64,000 bases of DNA from Rathayibacter sp. Leaf185 (GTDB taxonomy: Bacteria > Actinomycetota > Actinomycetes > Actinomycetales > Microbacteriaceae): NCBI RefSeq assembly GCF_001423885.1, contig NZ_LMPP01000001.1:1-64000 (forward strand), given 5' to 3'. The notes beneath the pieces are model-generated. The model was not told the origin of the DNA and did not search any database. It saw nothing but the letters and a program-made list of their open reading frames with translations. Both the position numbers and the translations under genes were made by a program. Shown one piece after another: positions 51,628-61,396 of this stretch (position 1 is its first letter; the number at the start of each line of letters is the position of its first letter).

Positions 51628-52482
51628 TCAAGAGGCGCGCGTCTCCATCCGGAGCGAGGTGGCGTCCTCGTCGAGCGACAGCTCCACGCGCACCCGCCCG
51701 AGATCCGAGAGGCGCGACACGTGCGTGCCGCCGCACGGGATCGTCGCGTCGCCTCCGGGCGCGACGTCGCACCGCCAGCTCCGTCGCGTGCTGAGGAGGG
51801 AGTCGTCCCGCTCGATGCGCACGGCGGGATCGGCATCGACCCAGACGGCGAGCAGCGCCTCGATCCGCTCGGTGATCGCCGGCAGCTCGTCCCGGAGGCG
51901 TGCCGTGTCGAACCCGCTGCGCCGCAGCGACTTCCCGAGCCGGTAGACGTCGGTCGAGCCCGAGGGGCGAATGAGCGAGCTCTGGATCGCCGCCTGATCG
52001 AAGTCGGGGCGCCCGAGCGAGTCGACGCGGGCGGCCTTGGTCCAGAGATCGGCGACCGCCGCGTTGAGCGCGAGCGAGGCGAGGTGGCAGGCGGTGTGGC
52101 CGCGCGAGAGCTGCTCGCGGTGAGCGACGTCGATCTCGACCGCGACCGACGCCCCGAGGGGAATCGGATCGGCGAGCAGATGGACGACGACGAAGCTCCA
52201 CCCGGGAGTGCCCAGGCGCTCCGGGAGCCGGTCCCCGACGTGCAGCACTCCGTCCTGCCAGGCACCGATCCGGCAGTCGAGCAGCTCGTGGCGGACTCCG
52301 CCGACGACCAGCGCGCCGAGATCCGGACCCTGGTCGGGCCACGTGGGATCGACCGGGTGCGCCGGCGTCTCGTCGAGCACCGTCGCCCACCGACCGTCGG
52401 CGAGCTGTTCGACGTGCACGACGGCGCCGGTGCCGGTCGTCGCCCCGTCGGGGTAGGTGATCAGGGTGTCGGAGTCGATCAT
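51628..52482 (-). CDS. AlaX-like trans-editing domain protein
   Basis: The 284-residue protein resembles the editing domain of alanyl-tRNA synthetase: a zinc site from SRGHTACHLASLALNAA (HxxxH) and TIPCGGTHVSRLSDLG (CxxxH), with a long N-terminal beta domain. It should hydrolyse Ser- or Gly-mischarged tRNA-Ala in trans. Relatives are often annotated as metal-dependent hydrolases. It is a single gene, convergent with the serC unit and upstream of the DUF3027 gene by 30 nt on the same strand but transcribed after it. Confidence 0.85.
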   Translation of the reverse strand: MIDSDTLITYPDGATTGTGAVVHVEQLADGRWATVLDETPAHPVDPTWPDQGPDLGALVVGGVRHELLDCRIGAWQDGVLHVGDRLPERLGTPGWSFVVVHLLADPIPLGASVAVEIDVAHREQLSRGHTACHLASLALNAAVADLWTKAARVDSLGRPDFDQAAIQSSLIRPSGSTDVYRLGKSLRRSGFDTARLRDELPAITERIEALLAVWVDADPAVRIERDDSLLSTRRSWRCDVAPGGDATIPCGGTHVSRLSDLGRVRVELSLDEDATSLRMETRAS

Positions 52483-52512
52483 CGCCGGCCGCCGGAACGT
52501 CGCGACCCGCCG

Positions 52513-53181
52513 TCAGCGACGGTCGAGGTCGTCCTCGTCATCGTCGGACTCCTCGTCGTCGTCATCCGAGTCGTCGTCCTCCGAGTCGTCGTCATCGTCC
52601 GACTCGTCGTCATCGTCCGACTCGTCGTCGTCATCCGACTCGTCGTCGTCATCGGACTCGTCGTCGTCATCGGACTCGTCGTCGTCATCCGACTCGTCGA
52701 ACTCGCCCTCGCCGGACTCCTGCGCGGCCTCGTAGTCCGCCAGACGGACCGACCACGGCACCCAGTCGGGAGCCAGTACCGAGCCCTCGCCCGGCAGCAG
52801 CTCGACCTCGAGCACGTTGACGTCCTCGCTCTCGTCGATCCGCGAGAGCGTCGCGGTCCACAGCCAGCCCGGGTACCCGCGCATGAGGTTCGCGAACTGC
52901 AGCGAGACGACGTGCTCGCCCTGCGCGAGCGTCGCGACGAGCGCGCCGATCATGTCGGGAGTCGTGATCTCGGCGAGTGCGGCTCTGGCGCGGTCCTCGG
53001 ACCCGGCGAGCACAGGATCGAGGTCGTACACCCGCTCCGGCTCGACCGGATCGGCGTCGTCGGTCTCGGATCCCGGCTCGTCGGAGTCGTCACCGGCGCG
53101 ATCGGCGTCGCCCGAGAACGTCAACGGCTGGTCGTCCGACCACTCGAGGGCGCCTCCGGTCGTCTCGTCGGCGTCAGGCAT
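52513..53181 (-). CDS. DUF3027-family protein with an acidic repeat tail
   Basis: The 222-residue protein has a central conserved region (RARAALAEITTPDMIGALVATLAQGEHVVSLQFANLMRGYPGWLWTATLSR; key part FANLMRGYPGWLWTATL), typical of DUF3027, followed by LLPGEGSVLAPDWVPWSVRLADYEAA. The C-terminal 55 residues consist of repeats of ESDDDD, coded by an 18-bp unit at 52550-52692. The tail is strongly anionic and probably disordered. Its start overlaps the cold-shock gene stop (ATGCCTGA), so they are co-transcribed, as in related genomes. Confidence 0.82.
   Translation of the reverse strand: MPDADETTGGALEWSDDQPLTFSGDADRAGDDSDEPGSETDDADPVEPERVYDLDPVLAGSEDRARAALAEITTPDMIGALVATLAQGEHVVSLQFANLMRGYPGWLWTATLSRIDESEDVNVLEVELLPGEGSVLAPDWVPWSVRLADYEAAQESGEGEFDESDDDDESDDDDESDDDDESDDDDESDDDDESDDDDDSEDDDSDDDDEESDDDEDDLDRR
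52550..52692. repeat. 18-bp tandem repeats coding the acidic tail
   Basis: Near-identical 18-bp units of the form GACTCGTCGTCGTCATCC (plus strand) repeat at least five times, with flanking degenerate copies. The length is a multiple of three codons, so changes of unit number keep the frame. This is a likely length-variable locus between strains. Confidence 0.85.
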
Positions 53182-53554
53182 CCAGCTCGTCCGCCACTCG
53201 GCGCAGCAGCGCCGCGATCGTCTTGCCGTGCGCCTTGTCGGGGTAGCGGCCTCGCTTGAGGCCGGTGCCGATCCCGTCGAGGAGCTTCACCGTGTCCTCC
53301 ACGATGACCGACATGTCGTCGGCCGACTTGCGGTTGAGCTTGACCATGCTGGGCGGTGCGTCGAGGACGCGGGCCGAGAGCGCCTGAGCGCCCCGCTTGC
53401 CGTCGGCGATGCCGAACTCGAGGCGAGTGCCGGCCTTCACCGCGGTCCCCGAGGGCAGCGCGGAAGCGTGCAGGAAGACCTCCTGGCCGTCATCAGTGCT
53501 GATGAAGCCGAAGCCCTTCTCCTCGTCGTAGAACTTGACCTTGCCGGTAGGCAT
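53174..53554 (-). CDS. Cold-shock-domain protein with C-terminal extension
   Basis: The 126-residue protein has an N-terminal cold-shock domain (MPTGKVKFYDEEKGFGFISTDDGQEVFLHASAL) with RNP1 KGFGFI and RNP2 VFLHAS, followed by about 60 residues of unlike sequence (DDMSVIVEDTVKLLDGIGTGLKRGRYPD). It binds single-stranded RNA or DNA. This two-part form is common in Actinobacteria. GGAGGGG precedes ATG 53554, a strong ribosome-binding site. It is followed by the DUF3027 gene with overlap. Confidence 0.9.
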   Translation of the reverse strand: MPTGKVKFYDEEKGFGFISTDDGQEVFLHASALPSGTAVKAGTRLEFGIADGKRGAQALSARVLDAPPSMVKLNRKSADDMSVIVEDTVKLLDGIGTGLKRGRYPDKAHGKTIAALLRRVADELDA

Positions 53555-53621
53555 GCAGAACCCCTCCTGAAATGAAGCAACCATCAGTTTAGACGACTGC
53601 GCGCCGCCCTATCCTTGACGG

Positions 53622-53870
53622 GTGAAGCCACAGGAGCCCGCGGGCATCGGACGCGTCGAGCGCACTCTCGCCTACATGTTCATCGCGATCATCGTCGTGA
53701 CGGTCCTCGCGTTCCTCGCCATCCTGCTCGCGCCGGTGCTGGGAATCCGCGAGTACAGCGGCCCGCTCTGGGAATTCGTCTTCGCCCTCCCGCTCGTCGG
53801 CCTCCCGATCGCGTTCCTGATGATGATCGCGATGCTGATCGTCGGCGTGCGGCGACGTCGCGCCTCCTGA
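53622..53870 (+). CDS. Small two-helix membrane protein
   Basis: The 82-residue protein has two helices (TLAYMFIAIIVVTVLAFLAILL and FALPLVGLPIAFLMMIAMLIVG, approximate limits) and ends RRRRAS. GTG 53622 is preceded by TATCCT ending 6 nt upstream, so it is probably leaderless. I recognise no family with certainty. It lies divergent from the cold-shock gene and 93 bases before the response regulator gene. Confidence 0.65.
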   Translation: MKPQEPAGIGRVERTLAYMFIAIIVVTVLAFLAILLAPVLGIREYSGPLWEFVFALPLVGLPIAFLMMIAMLIVGVRRRRAS

Positions 53871-53963
53871 CCAGACGGCTCACCGAGGACGTCGGGCCGA
53901 CGTCGATAGCCCGGCCATGCGACTCCCAGACTTCGTCCAGCTGACGCGCAGATACTGTCGACC

Positions 53964-54653
53964 ATGGACGGACCCCGCATTCTCATCGTCGACGACGAGC
54001 CCAACATCCGCGACCTGCTCACCACGAGCCTCCGCTTCGCCGGCTTCGCCGTGCGTGCGGTCGGCAACGGCGCGCAGGCCATCTCCGCAGTCCTCGAGGA
54101 GGAGCCGGACCTCATCATCCTCGACGTGATGCTGCCCGACATGAACGGCTTCGGAGTCACCAAGCGCCTCCGTTCCGCGGGCTACACCTCGCCGATCCTC
54201 TTCCTCACGGCGAAGGACGACACCGAGGACAAGATCACCGGTCTCACCGTCGGCGGCGACGACTACGTGACCAAGCCGTTCAGCCTCGACGAGATCGTCG
54301 CGCGCATCAAGGCGATCCTCCGCCGCACTATGCACGCCGAGGAGGACGCCGTCATCCGCGCCGGCGAGCTGACCATGGACCAGGACACGCACGAGGTCCT
54401 GGTCGGCGACGACCCGGTCGAGCTCAGCCCGACCGAGTTCAAGCTGCTCCGATACCTGATGCTCAACCCCAACCGGGTGCTCAGCAAGGCGCAGATCCTC
54501 GACCACGTCTGGGAGTACGACTTCAACGGCGATGCCGGCATCGTCGAGTCCTACATCTCCTACCTCCGACGTAAGCTCGACACGCATTCGGAGGAATCGC
54601 TCATCCAGACCAAGCGAGGATTCGGGTACATGCTGAAGGTCGCGAAGGTCTGA
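53964..54653 (+). CDS. OmpR-family response regulator
   Basis: The 229-residue protein has a receiver domain (RILIVDDEPNIRDLLTTSLRFAGF, phospho-acceptor in LIILDVMLPDMNG, Lys in VTKPFSLDEIVARI) and a winged-helix DNA-binding domain (LSPTEFKLLRYLMLNPNRVLSKAQILDHVWEYDFNGDAGIVESYISYLRRKLD in part). It resembles TcrA/TrcR-type regulators. It is followed after 68 bases by its sensor kinase gene. GATACT ends 7 nt before the ATG, giving a leaderless start. Confidence 0.92.
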   Translation: MDGPRILIVDDEPNIRDLLTTSLRFAGFAVRAVGNGAQAISAVLEEEPDLIILDVMLPDMNGFGVTKRLRSAGYTSPILFLTAKDDTEDKITGLTVGGDDYVTKPFSLDEIVARIKAILRRTMHAEEDAVIRAGELTMDQDTHEVLVGDDPVELSPTEFKLLRYLMLNPNRVLSKAQILDHVWEYDFNGDAGIVESYISYLRRKLDTHSEESLIQTKRGFGYMLKVAKV

Positions 54654-54721
54654 CCTCCGGCCCGGTGGCGCCTCCCGAAGAGGAGTCGCCGCCCGCTTGA
54701 TCTCGAGGGAGTTCCACCGCC

Positions 54722-56380
54722 ATGCACCAGGGTCTGGCCGAGCGGTGGAACTCCATCTCGTTGCGCACCAAGATCACCGCCGTCACGGTGCTGCTGCTGA
54801 CGCTCGGCCTGCTCGTCTCGGGCATCGGGACGATGACGATGCTGAAGCCCCAGCTCATCTCGCAGCTCGACCGCAATCTGACGCTCAAGGCGCAGTCCGT
54901 CGCCGACACTCTCGCGACCGTCGGCGAGGCGGGCCTCGACGACGACGACGCCGATTACAGCGGGGCCGTCTACGACGCGGCGGGCAATCCTGGAGACACG
55001 ACGGCCGTCGGACCCTCCGACCCGGTCTTCCCCGAGCGGTTCACGATCGAGCAGTCGCTCAAGATGACCGACCACGTGGAGACCGTCTACAGCGCCAACG
55101 GCAAGATCGAGTACCACTACGTCGCCACGACGTACTCGCAGGGCAACGAGATCGCGACGCTGCTGCTGGCGACGTCGACCCGCAACGTCGACTACATCAT
55201 GACGCTGTACCTGACGATCTTCCTCGGCTTCGGAGTCGCGATCGTCGTCATCGGCGCGATGCTCACCCGTCTGCTCGTGACCACCACCTTCGCGCCGCTC
55301 CGCGAGGTCGAGCGCACCGCCGCCGCGATCGCCGACGGCGACTTCAGCCAGCGGCTCGACAGCACGACGCCCAACACCGAGGTCGGGCGGCTGAACCGCT
55401 CCCTCAACGCGATGCTCGGGCGCATCGACACCGCCTTCCGCGATCGCGCGCGCACGATCGACCAGATGCGCCGCTTCGTCGGCGACGCCAGCCACGAGCT
55501 GCGCACTCCCCTGGTCTCGGTCCGCGGCTATGCGGAGCTCTACCGGATGGGCGCGCTGCAGACCCCTGAGGCCGTCGGCCAGGCGATGGAGCGCATCGAG
55601 AAGGAGGCCATCCGGATGGGCGGCCTCGTCGAGGACCTCCTCGAGCTCGCCCGCCTCGACGAGACCAAGCCGCTCGCCCTGGCTCCGGTCGACCTCATGC
55701 CCCTCGCCCGCGACGCCGCGATGGATGCGATGGCCTCGTGGCCCGATCGCGACTTCGGCGTCGAGACCCGCGACGACACCCCGGTCGAGACCCCGGCGCT
55801 CGACGCGGAGGAGCTCGACGGCTCCGCCACGCAGACGATGGAGATCGCCTCCCCCGGCCTGACCGGACCGATCGCCGCAGCCGGCGCGCGGCTCGCGCGC
55901 TTCAGGCGGCGACCGCGCCGCCTCGCAGCCGAGGACATCGCCGCAGGCACCGCCGTCGCCGCCCCCGAGGAGCCGGGCGTCCCCGCGATGGTGATGGCGG
56001 AGGAGAACAAGATCCGCCAGGTGCTCACCAACCTGATCGGCAACGCCGTCCGCTACACCCCCGATGACACCCCGATCGAGATCGGCGTCGCCGTCGACCG
56101 CTCGCGACGCCTCGCGCTGCTCGAGGTCATCGACCACGGCGACGGCATCCCGCCGCAGATCCGCGAGAAGATCTTCCAGCGCTTCTGGCGCGCCGACACC
56201 TCGCGCACCCGCGAGACCGGCGGCAGCGGCCTCGGCCTGGCGATCGTCTCCTCCATCGTCAGCGCTCACAAGGGCCGGGTCGACGTCGTCGAGACGCCGG
56301 GCGGAGGCGCCACATTCCGCGTCGCGCTGCCTCTCCTCACCATCGGCCCGAACGGCGAGTCCTCCCCAGCTTCGGTCTGA
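54722..56380 (+). CDS. Sensor histidine kinase with an insertion in the catalytic domain
   Basis: The 552-residue protein has two helices (about 19-40 and 160-185) around an exported domain, a HAMP linker (FAPLREVERTAAAIADGDFSQRL), the H-box FVGDASHELRTPLVSVRGYAELY and a catalytic domain. Between the VDLMPLARDAAMDA strand and the N-box (RQVLTNLIGNAVRYTP) lies about 80 residues of Ala/Pro/Glu-rich sequence, longer than usual. The G1/G2 boxes are DHGDGIPPQIREKIFQRFW and GGSGLGLAIVSSI. It is the partner of the response regulator upstream. Confidence 0.9.
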   Translation: MHQGLAERWNSISLRTKITAVTVLLLTLGLLVSGIGTMTMLKPQLISQLDRNLTLKAQSVADTLATVGEAGLDDDDADYSGAVYDAAGNPGDTTAVGPSDPVFPERFTIEQSLKMTDHVETVYSANGKIEYHYVATTYSQGNEIATLLLATSTRNVDYIMTLYLTIFLGFGVAIVVIGAMLTRLLVTTTFAPLREVERTAAAIADGDFSQRLDSTTPNTEVGRLNRSLNAMLGRIDTAFRDRARTIDQMRRFVGDASHELRTPLVSVRGYAELYRMGALQTPEAVGQAMERIEKEAIRMGGLVEDLLELARLDETKPLALAPVDLMPLARDAAMDAMASWPDRDFGVETRDDTPVETPALDAEELDGSATQTMEIASPGLTGPIAAAGARLARFRRRPRRLAAEDIAAGTAVAAPEEPGVPAMVMAEENKIRQVLTNLIGNAVRYTPDDTPIEIGVAVDRSRRLALLEVIDHGDGIPPQIREKIFQRFWRADTSRTRETGGSGLGLAIVSSIVSAHKGRVDVVETPGGGATFRVALPLLTIGPNGESSPASV

Positions 56381-56460
56381 GGGGCCGCGGCTCCCGTGCC
56401 CTCCGGCCTAGGTTTCTCGCACGCGCCGACCGGCGTGCAGCACAGCGAGAGGACCTACCG

Positions 56461-56751
56461 ATGACCCACTACCAGACCGACGCCGACGCGATCTCGTCCA
56501 TGACCGGCACCGCCCACGGATACAGCGAGCGCATCCAAGCCGAGGTCGACGGCCTCCTCGGCCACCTCCTGAGCCTCGAGTCGTCCTGGACCGGCCAGGC
56601 TGCGACAGCGTTCCAGGGGATCGTCGGCATCTGGCGGACGACGCAGAGCCAGGTGCACGAGGGGCTCGCCTCGATCACCGTGGCACTCGGTACCGCCGGA
56701 CAGCAGTACGCCGAGACCGAGCAGGCGAACGCCCGTCTCTTCGCGTACTGA
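56461..56751 (+). CDS. WXG100-family (ESAT-6-like) secreted protein
   Basis: The 96-residue protein is a helix-turn-helix with WTG in the turn (LESSWTGQAATAFQGIV), ending with FAY, the size and motif of WXG100 proteins exported by type VII secretion. GAGAGGACC precedes the ATG. No EccC/EccD-type secretion genes are nearby, so its export machinery is elsewhere. It could dimerise with itself. Confidence 0.9.
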   Translation: MTHYQTDADAISSMTGTAHGYSERIQAEVDGLLGHLLSLESSWTGQAATAFQGIVGIWRTTQSQVHEGLASITVALGTAGQQYAETEQANARLFAY

Positions 56752-56816
56752 GCGGCCGGCGGAGGAGGAGCGGCGCCGGCTCCCCCTCCCGCCAGAGCCG
56801 GCCCCCGGAAACGCCG

Positions 56817-56846
56817 AAGGCGGCTCCCCCGGAGGGGAACCGCCTT
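56817..56846. terminator. Bidirectional terminator hairpin
   Basis: AAGGCGG and CCGCCTT (56817-56823, 56840-56846) with an inner TCCCC/GGGGA pair form a stem of 12 pairs with two unpaired bases, between the WXG100 stop and the groEL stop, and thus can end both transcripts. Confidence 0.8.
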
Positions 56847-56865
56847 CTGCGTGGAACGGGTCGGA

Positions 56866-58556
<1,691 letters not shown>

Positions 58557-58564
58557 GAGCGATT

Positions 58565-58591
58565 CTGGCACTCGCGGGTGACGAGTGCAAG
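58565..58591 (-). promoter_or_regulatory. Second, imperfect CIRCE element
   Basis: CTGGCACTC, 9 bp and GAGTGCAAG follow the same pattern with changed outer bases, 35 bp from the first. Two sites may give tighter repression by HrcA. Confidence 0.75.
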
Positions 58592-58670
58592 TGACGCCGA
58601 AGGCCGGCACGACGACGGGAGCCGCCGCTCGCGCGAGGCGGACAGCGGCCCGCGTCACGCGCCGCAACGA

Positions 58671-58707
58671 CAGCAGCCGCCGTCCGCGAGGCGGACGACG
58701 GCTGCTG
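58671..58707 (-). terminator. Terminator hairpin of the cspA gene
   Basis: CAGCAGCCGCCGTCCGC and GCGGACGACGGCTGCTG pair over 17 positions with one mismatch and a 3-nt loop, directly after the cspA stop on the minus strand. It also separates this gene from the groEL control region. Confidence 0.85.
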
Positions 58708-58721
58708 GAGCGATGAGCGAC

Positions 58722-58925
58722 TCAGACCACGCGCACCGACTCCGCCTGCGGACCCTTGGACCCGCTGCCGACCTCGAACGCCACGTGCTGGCCCTCTTCG
58801 AGGACCTTGTAACCGGACATGTCGATCGCGGAGTAGTGGACGAAGACGTCCTGCCCGCCGCCGTCGACCGTGATGAAGCCGTAGCCCTTCTCAGCGTTGA
58901 ACCACTTGACGGTTCCGTTCGCCAT
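58722..58925 (-). CDS. cspA: Cold-shock protein CspA
   Basis: The 67-residue protein is a single cold-shock domain with RNP1 KGYGFITV and RNP2 VFVHYSAI, typical in length. It binds single-stranded RNA and DNA and helps translation in the cold. GGGGAGTGG precedes ATG 58925. The next gene upstream starts at 59121 on the same strand after a 195-base gap, so a leader could be long. It is distinct from the extended cold-shock protein at 53174. Confidence 0.95.
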   Translation of the reverse strand: MANGTVKWFNAEKGYGFITVDGGGQDVFVHYSAIDMSGYKVLEEGQHVAFEVGSGSKGPQAESVRVV

Positions 58926-59092
58926 TTCCACTCCCCAGTGCTGTGCTGCCCGCGGCACGTGCGATGCGCAGGTGCCTGGTTGGGAATACTAATGCGGCGA
59001 TTCGGGCCGGATGGGGCTGATCCGGGCGTGACGGAAAGAGTTGCCCGGGATTCAACATGAATTAAACGTGCCCGAAACAGAAGAGCTCCTCC

Positions 59093-59110
59093 GAGGCGGT
59101 GAAACGCCTC
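59093..59110 (-). terminator. Hairpin after the LytR_C gene
   Basis: GAGGCG (59093-59098) and CGCCTC (59105-59110) form a 6-bp stem with a 6-nt loop just beyond the stop at 59121 on the minus strand, followed in that direction by a short T-rich stretch (CTCTTCTGTTT). Confidence 0.55.
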
Positions 59111-59120
59111 TCAGAGCGCC

Positions 59121-59663
59121 CTACTCGGCGGTGTAGTCGGCCCCGAGGACGACGACGAGGTTCGCCGTCTCGACGAAGTCCTGCGTCAGGACGACGGTCC
59201 CCGTCCCGAGCGAGCTCACGAGACCGAGCGCCGCGCCCTCCTGCGTGGCATCGGAGTAGTACACGGTCGTCGCCGCCTCGTCCTCGGTGCTGGCGTTGGT
59301 GACCGTCGGCACGTTCCAGCCGGCGGCGGTGAGCACCTGCCCGGCGCTCGCGGCGAGGCCCGCGGTCGGGGTGCCGTTCAGGACGGCGACGGTGAGGGAC
59401 GGGTCCACGGTCGGGGAGACGGTCGGGGTGGCCGTGGTCTCCGCGAGACCGGTGGGAGGAGTGAAGACGTCGTTGAACTGCACGCGGTTGTCGATGACCA
59501 GCAGGCCGATGAAGCCCAGCAGCACGATCACTCCGGTCGCGAGGGCCGCCCAGGCGAGGGCGATGGCCCTGGCGTGCGGCGCGGGCGGGCGACGGTGCGC
59601 ACCCACGCGGCCCTCGGTGGCCGGGATCTCGTCGAAGCGGTCCTTCTGGTGCGTGTTCGACAT
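59121..59663 (-). CDS. LytR C-terminal-domain membrane protein
   Basis: The 180-residue protein has a basic cytoplasmic N-terminus, one helix (IALAWAALATGVIVLLGFIGLLVI, about 33-56, approximate limits), a Thr/Pro linker (TATPTVSPTVDPS) and an exported LytR_C domain (LTVAVLNGTPTAGLAASAGQVLTAAGWNV, DATQEGAALGLVSSLG). The domain is found with LytR-CpsA-Psr proteins and alone. Its role is unknown, probably in envelope assembly. The DUF3263 gene lies upstream, 46 nt away, on the same strand. Confidence 0.85.
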   Translation of the reverse strand: MSNTHQKDRFDEIPATEGRVGAHRRPPAPHARAIALAWAALATGVIVLLGFIGLLVIDNRVQFNDVFTPPTGLAETTATPTVSPTVDPSLTVAVLNGTPTAGLAASAGQVLTAAGWNVPTVTNASTEDEAATTVYYSDATQEGAALGLVSSLGTGTVVLTQDFVETANLVVVLGADYTAE

Positions 59664-59709
59664 CGGTGTGACGGCCGGCCTTCCGTTGCAGTGGGCTCGA
59701 GCAGCGGAT

Positions 59710-59997
59710 CTACTCGGGTCGCCCGAGTCGTCGCGCCGCGCGGGCGCCGGCGCGTCCGTCGCGGATGCGCTGCAGCCGCGTGACGAGCATCGGGTCGTGA
59801 GCGAGGGCCGCCGGAGAGGCGAGGACCGCGCCGAGGACCTGATAGTAGCGGGCGGCTGAAAGACCGAACTGCGAGCGGATCGCGTCGTCCTTGCCGCCGG
59901 TCCGCGCGGTCCACTCGCGTTCGAACTCGAGCACCCGGCGATCCCGTTCGGGCAGAGCGGCGCCCTGCCTGCTGTCCGTACCCGCGGTTCCGCTCAC
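59710..59997 (-). CDS. DUF3263-family protein
   Basis: The 95-residue protein matches the actinobacterial DUF3263 pattern: RRVLEFEREWTARTGGKDDAIRSQFGLSAARYYQVLGAVLASPAALAHDPMLVTRLQRIRDGR (key part EFEREWTARTGGKDDAIR, FGLSAARYYQ). It looks like a small helix-turn-helix DNA-binding protein. The GTG start at 59997 begins the conserved region; the upstream extension is non-coding. With the LytR_C gene it forms a two-gene unit known from many relatives. Confidence 0.87.
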   Translation of the reverse strand: MSGTAGTDSRQGAALPERDRRVLEFEREWTARTGGKDDAIRSQFGLSAARYYQVLGAVLASPAALAHDPMLVTRLQRIRDGRAGARAARRLGRPE

Positions 59998-60207
59998 CTG
60001 TCCAGGGTAGGCAGACCTGATGCAGGAGCCGGGAAGGCGCTCCGGAGCAGGTCGACGGAGCACCACGTCGTGGTGCCGCCGACGTCCGCGGACGTGAGTT
60101 CCCTCCATGCCGACGAGATGACGGAATGCGCCTGCGCACGACGGGGTTCATCAGAGAGGAGGGGACGCCCCTCCCCCGTAAACTGGCGAGGATTCCTAGG
60201 GAGACCC

Positions 60208-60612
60208 ATGTCGTATTCCGTGAACAAGACCGATGCCGAGTGGCGCGAGGAGCTCGACCGCGAGAAGTACGCGGTCCTGCGCGAAGCCGCCACCGAGCGT
60301 CCGTGGACCGGCGAGCTGCTCGACGAGCACCGCTCCGGCCTCTACACCTGCGCCGCCTGTCACGCCGAGCTCTTCAAGAGCGGCACCAAGTTCGACTCCG
60401 GATGCGGGTGGCCGAGCTTCTACGAGTCGGTGAACCCCGAGGCCGTGCAGCTCATCGAGGACAGCACGCTCGGAATGGTCCGCACCGAGGTCCGCTGCGC
60501 CAGCTGCGGCTCGCACCTGGGACACGTGTTCCCCGACGGCTTCGGCACGCCGACCGGCGACCGCTACTGCATGAACTCCCTCGCGCTCGACTTCCAGGCC
60601 GAGAGCGAGTGA
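60208..60612 (+). CDS. msrB: Peptide-methionine (R)-S-oxide reductase
   Basis: The 134-residue enzyme reduces methionine-R-sulfoxide in proteins. Zinc Cys pairs are in YTCAACHAELFKS and EVRCASCGSHLGHVF, the substrate region in FDSGCGWPSFYE, and the catalytic Cys in DRYCMNSLAL. GAGACC precedes ATG 60208, preceded by AGGATT. The stop is followed at once by the nitroreductase gene, so a repair/redox unit is likely. Confidence 0.95.
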   Translation: MSYSVNKTDAEWREELDREKYAVLREAATERPWTGELLDEHRSGLYTCAACHAELFKSGTKFDSGCGWPSFYESVNPEAVQLIEDSTLGMVRTEVRCASCGSHLGHVFPDGFGTPTGDRYCMNSLALDFQAESE

Positions 60613-60614
60613 CG

Positions 60615-61166
60615 ATGGCGTCGGCACCCGTTCTCGAGGCCGTCCTCGCGCGCCGTTCGCGCTCGAAGGTGACTCCGGAGGCGCCCGGTCACGAGGAGAT
60701 CGCCGCGTTCGTCTCGGCGGCCTCCCGCCTGGCCGATCACAGCTCGCTCCGGCCGTGGCGCGTCATCGAGATCCGGGGTGCCGCGCGCGATCGGATCGGC
60801 CGCAGCTTCGCGGCCGCCTCCGGGTCGAAGAAGGACCCGCACAAGTACATCGAGAAGACCCACCGGGCGTCCCTCCTGCTCGCCGTCGTGGTGAGCGTGA
60901 AGAAGTCATCGGTCCCGGCCTGGGAGCAGGAGGCGGTCGCCTCCGGCGTCGCGCACCTCCTGAGCCTGCTGCTGGACGAGGCGGGCTGGGGCGTGTTCTG
61001 GCGCACCGGTTCGTACACGCGCGCCAAGCAGGTGCGGAAGGCGCACCGGCTCGAGAAGGGCGAGGAACTGCTCGGCTGGCTCTACGTCGGACGCCCCGAC
61101 GGCAAGATCGGCGGGCCCAAGCGGCCCAGCCCGGCGGCGCGCCACCTCAGCATTCTCGAGCCGTGA
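60615..61166 (+). CDS. Nitroreductase-family protein
   Basis: The 183-residue protein has the FMN-binding nitroreductase pattern: VLARRSRSKVTPEAPGHEEIAAFVSAASRLADHSSLRPWRVIEI (opening RRSRSKVTP, then DHSSLRPWR) and LLLDEAGWGVFWRTGSY and LLGWLYVGRPDG. It should reduce a nitro compound, quinone or other electron acceptor with NAD(P)H. It starts 3 nt after msrB stop, so the two are co-transcribed. Confidence 0.87.
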   Translation: MASAPVLEAVLARRSRSKVTPEAPGHEEIAAFVSAASRLADHSSLRPWRVIEIRGAARDRIGRSFAAASGSKKDPHKYIEKTHRASLLLAVVVSVKKSSVPAWEQEAVASGVAHLLSLLLDEAGWGVFWRTGSYTRAKQVRKAHRLEKGEELLGWLYVGRPDGKIGGPKRPSPAARHLSILEP

Positions 61167-61240
61167 TCCTCCCTCGCGGGCCGGAGCCCGTCCGGCTCCG
61201 ACGCCCGCGATAGGGTGACGAGAGGCGCGGCGACGCACCT

Positions 61241-61313
61241 GCCGACGTGGCGCAATTGGTAGCGCACCCGACTTGTAATCGGGCGGTTACGGGTTCAAGT
61301 CCCGTCGTCGGCT
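61241..61313 (+). tRNA. tRNA-Thr (anticodon TGT)
   Basis: A full cloverleaf: acceptor GCCGACG/CGTCGGC, D arm GGCGCAATTGGTAGCGC, anticodon stem CCCGA and TCGGG with loop CTTGTAA (anticodon 61274-61276) and T arm ACGGGTTCAAGTCCCGT. The discriminator is T and no CCA is encoded. It decodes ACA. Confidence 0.93.
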
Positions 61314-61344
61314 CCCCTGCTGCGGGACACCACCCGCCGAGACG

Positions 61345-61377
61345 AGAACGGCCCGCTCATCACGAGCGGGCCGTTCT
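61345..61377. terminator. Bidirectional terminator after tRNA-Thr and the DsbA-like gene
   Basis: AGAACGGCCCGCTC and GAGCGGGCCGTTCT form a perfect 14-bp stem with a 5-nt loop, between the tRNA-Thr end and the DsbA-like stop at 61397. Confidence 0.9.
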
Positions 61378-61396
61378 GCATTCCCCTGCCGGGCAC

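Noticed and set aside
52479-52735. Ser/Asp-rich short frames and apparent CRISPR-like repeats at 52550-52692
   Set aside because: The 18-bp units are contiguous codon repeats without spacers of unique sequence, and they code the acidic tail of the DUF3027 protein.
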